Assembly (NCBI GenBank): GCA_030247575.1
Contig: JAOTRV010000014.1
Location: 1 to 64,000, forward strand
Length of the DNA: 64,000 nucleotides
Source: Sulfuritalea sp.
GTDB lineage: Bacteria; Pseudomonadota; Gammaproteobacteria; Burkholderiales; Rhodocyclaceae
Direction: 5' to 3'
Part shown: in pieces, positions 24,234 through 35,653 of the stretch
Numbering within the stretch: position 1 is the stretch's first letter
Layout of the letters: each line of letters begins with the position of its first letter
Made by a program: the position numbers and the translations under genes
Notes under the pieces: generated by a model
What the model was told of the DNA's origin: nothing
What the model saw: only the letters and a program-made list of their open reading frames with translations
Databases searched by the model: none

Positions 24234-24255
24234 CCAGCCCGCTGGTTTCAGGCGA

Positions 24256-24843
24256 TTACTTCTCTACGCCGAGCCCTACGCGAAACGCCTCCAGCCTGGC
24301 CTCGTAGTCCGCGGCGTCGCCGTAGGCGAGGAAGCGGGCGTAGCGCGAGTGGGGCCCAAGCATCTTGCGCGCATGCTTGATCGGGCAGAAGTATTCCTCG
24401 GTGCGCCCGGATATCTCGGAGGCGTAGGCGATCAGCCCGTTGGCGTAGGCGCAGTAGGTGCAATGGAATTTCTCGATGAAATTGAGGTATTCGAGCTGCT
24501 GCCGGTCGAACACGATGTAGTCGCCGCGGTCCACCCTGGTGATGCCGTAGATCGGGAAGCACACGGCCTGATAAATGCTGACGAACAGGTCGAGGATCGC
24601 CAGCGGGACGATCATGGAATAGATGACCGGGCCGGTGATCAGGTTCTGTGGACGATAGGTGACCAGCCAGTGAAAGAACCCGCTCCTGAGCCGCGCGTGC
24701 GCCTCCTTGATGGATTGCTCGAACTCGACGCGCTTGCCCTTGATCTGGAACAGCGCGCTGGCCTCCTGTTCCTGGAGCGCGACGCGCATGTCTTCTTCGA
24801 GCGCGGACATCTGGTCGAGCAAGTGGCGTATGCGTTCGTTCAT
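24256..24843 (-). CDS. Conserved hypothetical membrane protein
   Basis: A 195-residue protein not assigned to a known function. It starts with a charged helical region (MNERIRHLLDQMSALEEDM), and one hydrophobic segment near residues 65-95 (NLITGPVIYSMIVPLAILDL) would span the membrane. The C-terminal half has FHCTYCAYANGL and EYFCPIKHARK, giving a C-x2-C pair and a third Cys that could bind metal. I recall similar proteins as uncharacterised in betaproteobacteria. It is convergent with the AraC gene and divergent from maoC-pta. Confidence 0.65.
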   Translation of the reverse strand: MNERIRHLLDQMSALEEDMRVALQEQEASALFQIKGKRVEFEQSIKEAHARLRSGFFHWLVTYRPQNLITGPVIYSMIVPLAILDLFVSIYQAVCFPIYGITRVDRGDYIVFDRQQLEYLNFIEKFHCTYCAYANGLIAYASEISGRTEEYFCPIKHARKMLGPHSRYARFLAYGDAADYEARLEAFRVGLGVEK

Positions 24844-24888
24844 CAAGGGCTCCGGCGCGGTCGGGACTCCACTCTAACAGCCGATCTC

Positions 24889-24912
24889 GCCCTCCCCCTT
24901 CGTGGAGGGAGA
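24889..24912. repeat. GC-rich palindromic repeat (family B), short copy
   Basis: GCCCTCCCCCTTCGTGGAGG, a shortened form of the repeat at 55.7 and 62.1 kb, between two divergent genes. Confidence 0.4.
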
Positions 24913-24995
24913 AGAACATCTGAATATCCGGGGCGATTTATTGCATTGCAGCAATTGTGCGCTAGGCTCATAATGTAACGAAAGGGAGCGCACTC

Positions 24996-26414
24996 ATGAC
25001 CCAATTTCAAGCCACCAATTCCGAATACATCGAAAACCGGACCTTCGATGAAATCGCCGTCGGCGACAGCGCGACGCTGGTTCGCACCTTGCGCCAGCAG
25101 GACATCCAGATGTACGCCATCATGTCGGGCGACATCAATCCGTCTCACGTCGATCCCGAATACGCGCATTCGTCGATGTTGCGCGAGGTTATCGCCCATG
25201 GCATGTGGGGCGGCGCGCTGATTTCCAATGTGCTCGGCACCCAGTTTCCCGGCCCGGGCACGGTGTATGTCGACCAGACGCTGCACTTCGCGCTGCCGGT
25301 GCGGGTCGGCGACACGCTGACGGTCACCATCACCTGCCAGGAAAAGTTTCCGCGCAACCACCACATCGTGTTCGATTGTGTGTGCGCCAATCAGGACGGG
25401 CAGAAGGTCATCACCGGAACCGCCGAAGTACTGGCGCCGACCGAAAAGATCAAGCGCCTGAAGGCCAATCTGCCGGACTTCAAGCTCTCCGAAACCAGAA
25501 AGGCGCGCTTCGAGCACCTGCTGGAGATCACCAGGGGACTGACCCCGATCTCGATGGCCGTGGCGCATCCCTGCGACGCCGAGTCGCTCAAGGGCGCGCT
25601 CCTGGCGCGCGATCGCGGCCTGATCGTGCCCACCCTGGTCGGCCCCGAAGAAAAGATTCGCCAGATTGCCGAAGCCAATCAACTCGATCTCTACGGCTGC
25701 ACCCTGATCAACGTCCCGCACAGCCACGCCGCCGCCGAGACGGCGGTGTCGCTGGCGCGCGAAGGCCAGGTCGAGGCGCTGATGAAGGGCTCGCTGCATA
25801 CCGACGAACTGATGGGCGAAGTAGTCGACAAGGCCACCGGCCTGCGCACCGAGCGCCGCATCAGCCATGTGTTCCTGATGGACGTGCCGACCTACCCGCG
25901 GCTGCTGTTCATCACCGATGCCGCGGTGAACGTCGCGCCCGACCTCGAAGACAAGGTGCACATCGTGCAGAACGCGATCGACCTGGCGCACATGCTGAAG
26001 ATTCCCGACCCGAAGGTGGCGATCCTCGCCGCGGTGGAAACCGTCAATGTGAAGATGCAGGCCACGCTCGATGCCGCGGCGTTGTGCAAGATGGCCGATC
26101 GCGGTCAGATCACGGGCGGCCTGCTCGACGGCCCGCTGGCCTTCGACAATGCCATTTCGGTGGTCGCCGCGCGCACCAAGGGCATCAAGTCGGCAGTCGC
26201 AGGCCAGGCCGACATCCTGCTGGTGCCCGACATCGAATCCGGCAACATGCTGGCCAAGCAACTTGAATATCTCGCCGATGCGCTGACCTCGGGCATCGTG
26301 CTCGGCGCGCGGGTGCCGATCGTGCTGACCAGCCGCGCCGACTCCGCCGAGACGCGCACCGCCTCCACCGCCGTGGCGATGGTGATGGCGCACGCGAAGC
26401 GCAAGAAAACCTGA
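24996..26414 (+). CDS. Bifunctional MaoC-like hydratase/phosphate acetyltransferase
   Basis: A 472-residue fusion. Residues about 10-150 form a MaoC hot-dog domain with the hydratase motif SGDINPSHVDPEYAH (catalytic Asp/His); residues 165-470 are a phosphate acetyl/butyryltransferase (MKGSLHTDELM, then ILAAVETVNVKM, GLLDGPLAFDNAIS and ADILLVPDIESGNMLAKQL). The second domain interconverts acyl-CoA and acyl phosphate. This fusion is known in proteobacteria. It is followed after 20 bp by acetate kinase, so the pair can interconvert acetyl-CoA and acetate with ATP. The enzyme could also process the acetyl phosphate made by Xsc, encoded 23 kb away. A ribosome binding site (AAGGGAG) precedes the ATG. 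Confidence 0.9.
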   Translation: MTQFQATNSEYIENRTFDEIAVGDSATLVRTLRQQDIQMYAIMSGDINPSHVDPEYAHSSMLREVIAHGMWGGALISNVLGTQFPGPGTVYVDQTLHFALPVRVGDTLTVTITCQEKFPRNHHIVFDCVCANQDGQKVITGTAEVLAPTEKIKRLKANLPDFKLSETRKARFEHLLEITRGLTPISMAVAHPCDAESLKGALLARDRGLIVPTLVGPEEKIRQIAEANQLDLYGCTLINVPHSHAAAETAVSLAREGQVEALMKGSLHTDELMGEVVDKATGLRTERRISHVFLMDVPTYPRLLFITDAAVNVAPDLEDKVHIVQNAIDLAHMLKIPDPKVAILAAVETVNVKMQATLDAAALCKMADRGQITGGLLDGPLAFDNAISVVAARTKGIKSAVAGQADILLVPDIESGNMLAKQLEYLADALTSGIVLGARVPIVLTSRADSAETRTASTAVAMVMAHAKRKKT

Positions 26415-26434
26415 CCAAAAGCCCCGAAAACACC

Positions 26435-27634
26435 ATGGCCGACGCGATCCTCACCCTCAATGCCGGCTCGTCCTCGATCAAATTCGCGCTGTTTGCACGC
26501 GGCGCGACGATACCGCAGCAACCGGAACTGGTCGGCCTGATCGACGGCATCGGCGCCGTCGGCCAGCCGGCGCACTTCAAGGCGAAGGATGCCGGCGACC
26601 GCGTGCTGGACGACCTCGATCTCGATCTCGACGGCCCGGCCGAAACTCCGCACCAGGCGGCATTGGGCTTTCTGGTCGACTGGCTGCACCAGCGCGAGGC
26701 CGGCTGGCGCGTCTGCGGCGTCGGACACCGGGTGGTGCACGGGGCGCAGAAGTTCTCGCAACCGATGGTGCTCGACGCAGCCGTCGTCGATGCGCTGCGC
26801 GGCTTCATTCCGCTGGCGCCGCTGCACCAGCCGCACAATCTCGCCGGCATCGACGCGATGACGTCGGCCATGCCCGGCGTGCCGCAGATCGCCTGCTTCG
26901 ACACGGCCTTTCACCGCAGCCAGCCCGAGGTCGCGCAGCTGTTCGCCCTGCCCCGCGCCATCACCGCGCAAGGCGTGCGCCGCTATGGTTTTCATGGCTT
27001 GTCCTACGAATACATCGCCGAGATTCTGCCGCAGCACCTCGATGCCGGGCGCGCCAGCGGGCGTGTCATCGTCGCGCATCTGGGCAATGGCGCCTCGATG
27101 TGCGCCATGAAGAACTTCCGGAGCCAGGCGTCGACCATGGGCTTCACCGCCGTCGATGGCCTGATGATGGGCACCCGCACCGGCAACCTCGACCCCGGCG
27201 TGCTGCTCTACCTGATGGACTACCGGAAGATGGACGCCAAGGCCCTGACCAAACTGCTCTACAAGGAATCCGGTCTGCTCGGCGTTTCCGGCATCAGCCA
27301 GGACATGCGTGTCCTGCTCGATTCCGCCGCGCCCGAGGCGCGCGAAGCGGTCGATCTGTTCTGCTACCGCGTCGTGCGTGAAATCGGCTCGCTGACAGCG
27401 GCGCTGGGAGGCCTGGATGCGCTGATCTTCACGGGCGGCATCGGCGAGCGCGGCGCCCCGGTGCGGGAACAGGTTTGCGCCCAACTCGGATGGCTGGGAC
27501 TGAAGCTGGATTCCTCCGCCAATGCCGCGAATGACTCGAAAATTTCCGCGGCGGACAGCGAAATCGAGGTTCGCGTGATACCCACGAACGAGGAATGGAT
27601 TATTGCGCGACACACGGCGGACCTCATCGCCTGA
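26435..27634 (+). CDS. ackA: Acetate kinase
   Basis: A 399-residue enzyme of the ASKHA fold that phosphorylates acetate with ATP, or makes ATP from acetyl phosphate. Signature 1 (LTLNAGSSSIKFALF) is at residues 5-19 and signature 2 is in ACFDTAFHRSQP; VAHLGNGASMCAM is the phosphate-binding loop, and FTGGIGERG the adenosine motif. It lies 20 bp after the MaoC-Pta gene in an apparent operon. Length and motifs are normal. Confidence 0.95.
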   Translation: MADAILTLNAGSSSIKFALFARGATIPQQPELVGLIDGIGAVGQPAHFKAKDAGDRVLDDLDLDLDGPAETPHQAALGFLVDWLHQREAGWRVCGVGHRVVHGAQKFSQPMVLDAAVVDALRGFIPLAPLHQPHNLAGIDAMTSAMPGVPQIACFDTAFHRSQPEVAQLFALPRAITAQGVRRYGFHGLSYEYIAEILPQHLDAGRASGRVIVAHLGNGASMCAMKNFRSQASTMGFTAVDGLMMGTRTGNLDPGVLLYLMDYRKMDAKALTKLLYKESGLLGVSGISQDMRVLLDSAAPEAREAVDLFCYRVVREIGSLTAALGGLDALIFTGGIGERGAPVREQVCAQLGWLGLKLDSSANAANDSKISAADSEIEVRVIPTNEEWIIARHTADLIA

Positions 27635-27669
27635 GCCGGCACTTGCCACGACTTCCAGTCGTAGCAGGC

Positions 27670-27688
27670 CTGTCAACCCCCTTGACAG
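27670..27688 (+). terminator. Hairpin after ackA
   Basis: CTGTCAA-CCCCC-TTGACAG is a perfect 7-bp stem 36 bp after the ackA stop. No T-run follows, so it may slow polymerase or protect the 3' end only. Confidence 0.4.
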
Positions 27689-27796
27689 TTCAAACGGTTT
27701 CCACCCAAGCAAAAAGCGCCCCAGGACACGCTGAAGCCAAGTCTTGAAAAGCAGCGCCATCCCCCTGTTTTTCCTTCCCTTTCGCTTGAGGAAAAC

Positions 27797-27842
27797 ATAC
27801 TATATCTAGTAGGGCGCAGCGCGGACCGGTACTAGGGTGTTT
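27797..27842 (+). promoter_or_regulatory. NrdR-box pair candidate upstream of nrdJ
   Basis: ATACTATATCTAGTAG (27797-27812) closely resembles known NrdR boxes. About 30 bp further, three helical turns, CCGGTACTAGGGTGTT is a weaker second box. NrdR represses ribonucleotide reductase genes through paired boxes with this spacing. Confidence 0.5.
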
Positions 27843-27955
27843 TTTAACTTATTGTTTTTAATGTATAAAAATTTTTCACTTTCCACCAGTAAAACGCGGG
27901 GGTATGCTTCCCCGCTCCACGGCACCTTAATTGGACCTATTCTTCGGAAGAGACT

Positions 27956-30853
27956 ATGACTACTACAAATAATAATACAGAGGAAACAACAGGTTACGAG
28001 CACACCGGACAGATGGGCCTGCCCTTGCCCCAAGAAATATCAGGCGAGGTTCTGCTCGAAAAGTATGCAAAGGGTACTGAACGCGACGTGCGCGACGTGC
28101 GCAGCCGCGTGGCCCGTGCGCTGGCCTCGATAGAAGTCGAGGAAAAGCGCAGTTTTTGGGAGGCACGCTTCCTCGAAGCGCAGGAAAACGGCTTCGTTCC
28201 CGCCGGCCGCATCAACTCCGCCGCCGGCACCGATCTGTGCGCCACGTTGATCAACTGCTTCGTGCAGCCGGTCGGCGATTCGATCTCCGAAATCGTCGAT
28301 GGCCGCCCCGGCATCTACACCGCCCTGCTGCAGGCCGCCGAGACCATGCGCCGCGGCGGCGGCGTCGGCTACGACTTTTCTTCCATCCGCCCGATCGGCG
28401 CCCATGTCAAGGGCACGCAGTCGCGCGCTTCCGGCCCGGTCTCCTACATGCGCGTCTTCGACCGTTCCTGCGAGACCGTCGAATCCGCGGGTTCGCGCCG
28501 CGGCGCCCAGATGGGCGTGCTGCGCTGCGACCACCCGGATATCGAGGACTTCATCCATGCCAAGGATGCCGGCGACCTGACCAACTTCAACATCTCGGTG
28601 GGCGTCACCGATCCGTTCATGCAGGCCGTGGAGGCCGACGGCGAGATCGAACTGACGCACCGCGCCACCCCTTCGGCCGACATCAAGGCCGCCGGCGCCT
28701 ACCAGCGCGGCGACGGCATGTGGGTCTACCGCAAGGTGCGCGCCCGCGACCTGTGGGAGCAGATCATGCGCTCCACCTATGATCACGCCGAGCCGGGCAT
28801 CCTGTTCCTCGACCGCATGAACAAGGACAACAACCTTTACTACTGCGAGACCATCGAGGCCACCAACCCCTGCGCCGAACAGCCTCTGCCGCCCTACGGC
28901 TGCTGCTGCCTCGGCTCGATCAACCTGACGCTGTTCGTCAAGGATGCCTTCACCAGGAAGGCCAGTTTCGATTTCGCCGCCTTCGGCCGGGTCATCGACA
29001 CCTCGGTGCGCATGCTCGACAACGTGCTCGACGCCACCCACTGGCCGCTCGAACAGCAGTTCAAGGAAGCGCAGAACAAGCGCCGCGTCGGCCTCGGCTT
29101 CACCGGCCTCGGCGACGCGCTGATCATGCTCAAGCTGCGCTACGACACCGACGCCGCGCGCGACATGGCAACGAAAATTTCCGAATACATGCGCGACCGC
29201 TCCTACCTGTATTCGTCGGAACTGGCCAAGGAGCGCGGCGCCTTCCCGCTGTTCAACGCCGACATGTATCTTTCCGGCGGCAATTTCGCCTCGCGCCTGC
29301 CGCAGGAGGTCAAGGACGCGATCCGCAAGAACGGCCTGCGCAATTCGCATCTGCTGTCGATCGCGCCCACCGGCACCATCAGCCTGGCCTTCGCCGACAA
29401 CGCCTCGAACGGCATCGAGCCGCCCTTCTCCTGGGTCTACACGCGCAAAAAGCGCATGGCCGACGGCACGCACAAGGAATACGCGGTCGAGGACTACGCC
29501 TGGCGCCTCTACAAGCACCAGGGCGGCGACGTTTCCAAGCTGCCGGACTACTTCGTCACGGCGCTGGAAATCTCGGCCCAGGCCCACGAGCAGATGGTCG
29601 CCGCCGTCGCGCCCTATGTCGACACCTCGATCTCGAAGACGGTGAATGTGCCTGCCGACTATCCCTACTCGGAGTTCGAAGACCTCTACATGGTGGCATG
29701 GAAATCCGGGCTCAAGGGGCTGGCCACCTACCGTCCCAACTCGGTGCTGGGCAGCGTGCTCTCGGTCGGCAGCAGCACGCCGGCGGAAAGCGCCCAGAAG
29801 CAGCCGCAGGACGTCACCATCGATCACGCCAACCGCCGCCTGTCGATCGGCGCCCTGCCCGCTCCGGTGCTGGCTTCCCTGCGCTGGCCGGGCCGCCCGC
29901 GCATGGCCGACGGCAACGCGGCATGGACCTACATGATCGAAGCCCCGCACGGCGAGTTCGCCCTCTTCGTCGGCCAGATCGAAAACGATTACGGACGCGA
30001 AGTCCCGTTCGAAGTCTGGGTCAATGGCGCCGAGCAGCCGCGCGGCATCGGCGCCGTGGCCAAGACCCTGTCGATGGACATGCGCGCCAACGACAAGGCC
30101 TGGCTCAAGCTCAAGCTCGATGCCCTGGCCAAGACGCAGGACGACGACTCCTTCGAACTGCCGCTGCCGCCCAACGGCGAACGCAAGCTGGTTCCCGGCG
30201 TGGTCTCGGCGCTGGCCCAGGTGGTGCGCTATCGCTGCGAGAAACTCGGCGCGCTGGAAGGCACCGAAGCCACGCCGGTCATCGATTGCATGTTCAGCCG
30301 CGACGAACCCAAGACCGGCACCGACGGCACGCTGTCATGGACGGTCGATGTGGTCAATCCGGCCGCCGGCGAAGAGTTCGTGCTGGGCCTCAAGGAAATC
30401 ACCCTGCCCGACGGCGTCACGCGGCCCTACTCGGTGTGGCTTTCCGGCCACTATCCGCGCGCGCTGGACGGCCTGACGCGCCTGCTCTCGCTCGACATGC
30501 GCGTGCTCGACCCGGCCTGGATCGGCATGAAGCTCCGGAAGCTGCTCAACTACGCCGAGCCGCTGGGCGATTTCATGGCTCGCGTGCCCGGCTCCAACAA
30601 GCAGCAGAACTGGCCCTCGACGGTCGCCTACATCGCGCGCCTGATCATGCATCGCTACGCCATGCTGCGCATCCTCGACGAGAACGGCTATCCGACGCGC
30701 GAAATGGGCATCCTCGAAGTTCCCGAGCAGAAGAGCGGCGGCGTCAAGGTGATGCAGGGCTCGCTGTGCGGCGAATGCGGCAACTACACCGTGATCCGCA
30801 AGGACGGCTGCGACTTCTGCTCCGCCTGCGGCGCGGTGGGAACCTGCGGCTGA
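27956..30853 (+). CDS. nrdJ: Adenosylcobalamin-dependent ribonucleotide reductase (class II)
   Basis: A 965-residue enzyme that reduces ribonucleotides to deoxyribonucleotides independently of oxygen, using a B12 radical. Family sequences include [20 protein letters not shown] near the start (first redox Cys region), [35 protein letters not shown] with the radical-site Cys and Glu, and [20 protein letters not shown]. The C-terminal 300 residues are the extra domain of the long bacterial form, ending in two Cys pairs (CGECG and CDFCSACG) that bind zinc and re-reduce the active site. The enzyme needs cobalamin; NrdR control is suggested by the upstream boxes. Confidence 0.93.
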   Translation: MTTTNNNTEETTGYEHTGQMGLPLPQEISGEVLLEKYAKGTERDVRDVRSRVARALASIEVEEKRSFWEARFLEAQENGFVPAGRINSAAGTDLCATLINCFVQPVGDSISEIVDGRPGIYTALLQAAETMRRGGGVGYDFSSIRPIGAHVKGTQSRASGPVSYMRVFDRSCETVESAGSRRGAQMGVLRCDHPDIEDFIHAKDAGDLTNFNISVGVTDPFMQAVEADGEIELTHRATPSADIKAAGAYQRGDGMWVYRKVRARDLWEQIMRSTYDHAEPGILFLDRMNKDNNLYYCETIEATNPCAEQPLPPYGCCCLGSINLTLFVKDAFTRKASFDFAAFGRVIDTSVRMLDNVLDATHWPLEQQFKEAQNKRRVGLGFTGLGDALIMLKLRYDTDAARDMATKISEYMRDRSYLYSSELAKERGAFPLFNADMYLSGGNFASRLPQEVKDAIRKNGLRNSHLLSIAPTGTISLAFADNASNGIEPPFSWVYTRKKRMADGTHKEYAVEDYAWRLYKHQGGDVSKLPDYFVTALEISAQAHEQMVAAVAPYVDTSISKTVNVPADYPYSEFEDLYMVAWKSGLKGLATYRPNSVLGSVLSVGSSTPAESAQKQPQDVTIDHANRRLSIGALPAPVLASLRWPGRPRMADGNAAWTYMIEAPHGEFALFVGQIENDYGREVPFEVWVNGAEQPRGIGAVAKTLSMDMRANDKAWLKLKLDALAKTQDDDSFELPLPPNGERKLVPGVVSALAQVVRYRCEKLGALEGTEATPVIDCMFSRDEPKTGTDGTLSWTVDVVNPAAGEEFVLGLKEITLPDGVTRPYSVWLSGHYPRALDGLTRLLSLDMRVLDPAWIGMKLRKLLNYAEPLGDFMARVPGSNKQQNWPSTVAYIARLIMHRYAMLRILDENGYPTREMGILEVPEQKSGGVKVMQGSLCGECGNYTVIRKDGCDFCSACGAVGTCG

Positions 30854-30938
30854 AAAATCCGAAACCGCTCCTTTCGCCGCCACGGGCTGCACTTCCATCG
30901 GCATCGGAGCGACGGCCACCGCTGGTTTTCGCTTGAAA

Positions 30939-30962
30939 GTCCCGGGAGTTTGCTCCCGGGAC
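30939..30962. terminator. Hairpin between nrdJ and the convergent small gene
   Basis: GTCCCGGGAG-TTTG-CTCCCGGGAC is a perfect 10-bp stem between convergent genes. T-rich sequence follows only on the minus side (TTTCAAGCG), so it may act in both directions weakly. Confidence 0.5.
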
Positions 30963-31001
30963 ATCCGCGCCCCGGCGGTCTGGCGCAAACGCAATCGTAT
31001 G

Positions 31002-31220
31002 CTAGTCGGGCTCGGCAGACGGCTTGTCGCGCATCAGTTGCAGTATCAGCCACACTCCGATCAGAGCATTGCCAATCGCGACGCCCGCCAGCAGCAACGA
31101 CACAGCCGGCGCCAACGCGTAGGTTCGCGCCACCCAAGCCAGCAGCGTCGACAGCAGGTTGAACGCGACCATCAGCCAAAACGCTGGATTGCGCGGCTGA
31201 TAGAGTCGCCCGAACTTCAT
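31002..31220 (-). CDS. Small membrane protein, hypothetical
   Basis: A 72-residue protein with two hydrophobic helices (FWLMVAFNLLSTLLAWVA and the later SLLLAGVAIGNALIGVWLIL), separated by a short loop, with a charged C-terminus. It is not assigned to a family. The ATG at 31220 overlaps the stop codon of the upstream hydrolase gene (ATGA), so it is translationally coupled to it and probably functions in the same unit. Confidence 0.65.
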   Translation of the reverse strand: MKFGRLYQPRNPAFWLMVAFNLLSTLLAWVARTYALAPAVSLLLAGVAIGNALIGVWLILQLMRDKPSAEPD

Positions 31221-32035
31221 GCGGCCTCTCGCAACGCGTCCAGCCGCTGCATCCACGCCAGCACTTCGCGCACGGTTTCCGCTGGGCGTTCGAAGGGAAA
31301 CAGATGCGTGCCCTCGAGCCAGCTCACGCGCCCTTGCGTGATGCGGTGCGTGGCGGCGAGCCCGACCTGGCGGACCTCGCGCGAACGCGTGCCGCCGACG
31401 AAGGCCACCGGCCCGCCCGGCGGATGCAGGCGCAGATAGGACACCAAACGGTGCGGAACCGTCGAGTAGATTTCGGCTTCGATCTCTGGCCTGAACTTGA
31501 GCCGGCGAACGGTGCCGGCGCTGTCCGCCGGATCCCGCTCGGTGCCGAAGTGGATGTAGTCGTTGAGGACCTCGGGATGCCAGCGCGCGAACATCGGCTT
31601 CGCCGCGAAATGCCGGCGCACCTCGCCGAGATTCGGCCAGCGGTCGCGGCGCTTCACCGCCACCGATGCGGGCGACACCCGGCGCATCTGGCCGGCTGCC
31701 TTGACCATGCTGATCAGGCCGGATTTCCAGCCATAGACCACGGGCGAATCGAGCAGGATGATGCCGCGCACGCGCTCCGGGCGCTGGCCGGCCGCGAGCA
31801 GGCTCAGGTAGCCGCCCATCGAATGCCCGACCAGCCAGAGGCGGGGCCCGGGCAGGCTGTCGATCAGCGTGGTCAGCTGATGCGTCATGCCGCGCCAGCT
31901 GCGATCGACGGGGAAGCGCTCGTCGTGGCCGAAATGCTCGACGGCGGCCACCTCATGACCCGCCGCACGCCAGCCTTCGAAAAGCTGGCGATAGGTGCTG
32001 GCGCTGTAGCTGTTGCCGTGGGAAAAAACGATCAT
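31217..32035 (-). CDS. Alpha/beta-hydrolase
   Basis: A 272-residue alpha/beta-hydrolase fold protein. FSHGNSYS is the oxyanion-hole strand, VGHSMGGYLSLLAA carries the nucleophile Ser in GHSMG, and the late EGTHLFPFERP supplies the catalytic His. The acid residue is likely the Asp/Glu after GPVAFVGG. The substrate is unknown. The ATG at 32035 starts directly on the first strand; a TTG 11 codons earlier is possible but overlaps the next gene. It is followed by a coupled small membrane protein. Confidence 0.82.
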   Translation of the reverse strand: MIVFSHGNSYSASTYRQLFEGWRAAGHEVAAVEHFGHDERFPVDRSWRGMTHQLTTLIDSLPGPRLWLVGHSMGGYLSLLAAGQRPERVRGIILLDSPVVYGWKSGLISMVKAAGQMRRVSPASVAVKRRDRWPNLGEVRRHFAAKPMFARWHPEVLNDYIHFGTERDPADSAGTVRRLKFRPEIEAEIYSTVPHRLVSYLRLHPPGGPVAFVGGTRSREVRQVGLAATHRITQGRVSWLEGTHLFPFERPAETVREVLAWMQRLDALREAA

Positions 32036-32048
32036 TTGAGAAACAGGT

Positions 32049-32336
32049 TCAAGCGACAAGGGAAGCAAGGTTGCCGGCGGTCATTTGAGCGGCATAGGCG
32101 CGTTTCTGAGGCGCCGAGAGCTGCTTGATGCGGTACTCGGCCTTCGACGCCGCCGAGCGGTCCGCATGCGCTTCCGCAGCGAGCATGCGCAGCGGCGGAT
32201 GCATTCGCATGCAGCGCGCGCCCCGGCCCTCCAGGTGGGCCTTGAAGCGTGACGCCAGATCGACGGTAATCCCCGTGTAGAGGCTGCCGTCGCTGCATTC
32301 GATCAGATAGACGAACCAGGTCTTGCCGGACGACAT
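32049..32336 (-). CDS. GIY-YIG nuclease-domain protein
   Basis: A 95-residue single-domain GIY-YIG protein of the UPF0213/YhbQ type. The core is VYLIECSDGSLYTGIT with the Tyr pair, the catalytic Arg is in ASRFKAH, and the family motif AAEAHADRSAASKAEYRIK includes the metal-binding Glu. YhbQ-type proteins are single-domain nucleases of uncertain cellular role. It sits 4 bp after the stop of the upstream hypothetical gene. Confidence 0.85.
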   Translation of the reverse strand: MSSGKTWFVYLIECSDGSLYTGITVDLASRFKAHLEGRGARCMRMHPPLRMLAAEAHADRSAASKAEYRIKQLSAPQKRAYAAQMTAGNLASLVA

Positions 32337-32340
32337 CGGT

Positions 32341-32775
32341 TCAGGTCAGCAGCGGATGCATCCAGACGAACAGGGACTGCCCCTGCGACTCGGCCAGCCG
32401 CGCCAGGTCGGCGAGCTCCATCACCAGCGCCTGCACTTCCTCGGCCTCCCACTGTTCCATTTCATATTCTTCGGTGGCCGCCAATTCGTCCGCAACCAGT
32501 TCCAGCGCGTCCTCGTCCAGGGTGGCGAGGCGTTCCAGCACCTCGTCGGCAAGGCGCAGCACGATCGCGCCCTCGTCCGTCGCGTAGACGGGCTCGTAGC
32601 CGCCGACGGCTTCTCCGAATTCGTCACCGGTGAGCAGGCAATGCAGCGTGGCTATCTTGGCCGTGTCGATGCCGCGCCGCTCGATCCCGCTCCAGTCGTC
32701 GACGGGTCGCAGCGACTCGCCGATGGCGGCTATTTCATCTTCCTCGGCGGCGACGATGTTGGTCAGCATTCCCAA
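32341..32775 (-). CDS. Acidic hypothetical protein
   Basis: A 144-residue, strongly acidic protein (MGMLTNIVAAEEDEIAAIG at the start, then a long Glu/Asp-rich helical region such as DEDALELVADELAATEEYE). The initial MGM and the mid-region LHCLLTGDEF faintly recall DUF1877/YfbM-type proteins, but I do not regard this as established. No catalytic motif or membrane segment is seen. It lies just upstream of the GIY-YIG gene in the same direction. Confidence 0.6.
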   Translation of the reverse strand: MGMLTNIVAAEEDEIAAIGESLRPVDDWSGIERRGIDTAKIATLHCLLTGDEFGEAVGGYEPVYATDEGAIVLRLADEVLERLATLDEDALELVADELAATEEYEMEQWEAEEVQALVMELADLARLAESQGQSLFVWMHPLLT

Positions 32776-32829
32776 GCGGTGGCTCCTAATTGCAGTGGGG
32801 GCCGATCATAGCGGAAACCGGCGGGGACA

Positions 32830-33327
32830 TCAGCGCCGCCGCCGGCCCCCGGCGATACGGACCGGACTCGGCGGCAGGCCCAATGCCTGCCTTGACAGGC
32901 GATCGGCCTCGCCGTTGCGATGACGCGGAATCCAGACCAGCTGCACGTCCTCGAACCGGCGCAGCGATTCGCGGGCAGCGGCGATCAGGGGCAGCAGCCG
33001 GGCGATCTGCGTGCTTTCCGGCCCGCGCACATAACGCAGCGCAACGTCGCCGTCACCGCGCAGCACCAGCCGGCGGGCGCCGGCTGCGGCGGCCATTTCC
33101 AGCGCCGCGCCCAGCGCATGCAGTTCGGCCTCGTTGTTGCAGCCGGAACAGCCGGCCAGCGCAGACTTTTCGGAGCGCTCGCCCGCAGGCGAGACGAGGA
33201 CGACGCCGACGGCGATCTTTCCCGGATTGGGCAGCGCGGCGCCGTCGAACCAGGCGTGCCAGTAATCTTCGGTGCCTATGTCGGGCTCAGAACAGGCTGG
33301 CGACGACGAAGCGATCCCGCGCCGCAA
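32830..33327 (-). CDS. RNase HI-family protein
   Basis: A 165-residue protein with the RNase H fold. The four acidic positions expected for catalysis are present: WFDGAALPNPG, CNNEAELHAL, LRGDGDVALRYV and RNGEADRLSR. This is the RNase HI-like family often seen as a second copy beside classical rnhA; it should cut RNA in RNA-DNA hybrids. The start at 33327 overlaps the upstream gene by 41 bp; no ATG, GTG or TTG follows the upstream stop before the first conserved strand, which supports the overlap. The C-terminus ends in GGRRRR. Confidence 0.82.
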   Translation of the reverse strand: MRRGIASSSPACSEPDIGTEDYWHAWFDGAALPNPGKIAVGVVLVSPAGERSEKSALAGCSGCNNEAELHALGAALEMAAAAGARRLVLRGDGDVALRYVRGPESTQIARLLPLIAAARESLRRFEDVQLVWIPRHRNGEADRLSRQALGLPPSPVRIAGGRRRR

Positions 33328-33568
33328 GCTTTTCGAGGCCCTTCACGACTTCCAGCGAAGCGCCCCATTTCATGATGTGGGCCAAAAAAGTGGTCATCGC
33401 CTGCGACAGCGCATAGCCCGTTTCATGCCACTCCTGGCGGAACTCGTCGAAGCGGACCGTCTGTGCCGACAGCCTGCCGCTTTTCATCGGCACCAGCGTG
33501 ACGCTGTCGCCCCGATGGCGGATCACGATGGCGGTAGTGCGTTTCCCGTTGATGACGACCACATGCAT
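33287..33568 (-). CDS. Conserved hypothetical protein
   Basis: A 93-residue protein with a beta-rich start (MHVVVINGKRTTAIVIRHRG) and a helical second half (FDEFRQEWHETGYALSQAMT). No family is recognised; size and composition suggest a single soluble domain. It is translationally linked to the overlapping RNase HI-like gene. It might be a partner of that nuclease, but nothing in the sequence proves this. Confidence 0.5.
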   Translation of the reverse strand: MHVVVINGKRTTAIVIRHRGDSVTLVPMKSGRLSAQTVRFDEFRQEWHETGYALSQAMTTFLAHIMKWGASLEVVKGLEKLAARDRFVVASLF

Positions 33569-33653
33569 CTCCCTGTGCGGCTGACCGGGTAGAGACTAAA
33601 TCCGGCGCATGCCGAATGAGACTTGGAAAAACAGTCCTTTTTGGCGCCAGCTT

Positions 33654-35579
<1,926 letters not shown>

Positions 35580-35653
35580 GGAAAAGAGGGCGGGAAAGAG
35601 GCAGGAGCAGGGGTGCCGGATTATAGGCGCGCAGGGTAAAATTCGCGCCTCGC

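Larger units (their letters stand above)
27635..27955. other. 321-bp gap with ackA terminator region and nrdJ control region
   Basis: The first part holds the hairpin at 27670-27688. The second is very AT-rich (27840-27885) and includes the NrdR-box candidates and a 5'-leader hairpin GCGGGG/CCCCGC (27896-27915). No small gene or B12 riboswitch core is recognisable. Confidence 0.6.

Noticed and set aside
26325-26345. Possible further copy of the 24-bp motif in the Pta domain
   Set aside because: Only CGCCGACTC is shared; the left half does not match.
27640-27955. Cobalamin riboswitch before nrdJ
   Set aside because: I could not find the conserved B12-box core; a covariance search would settle it.
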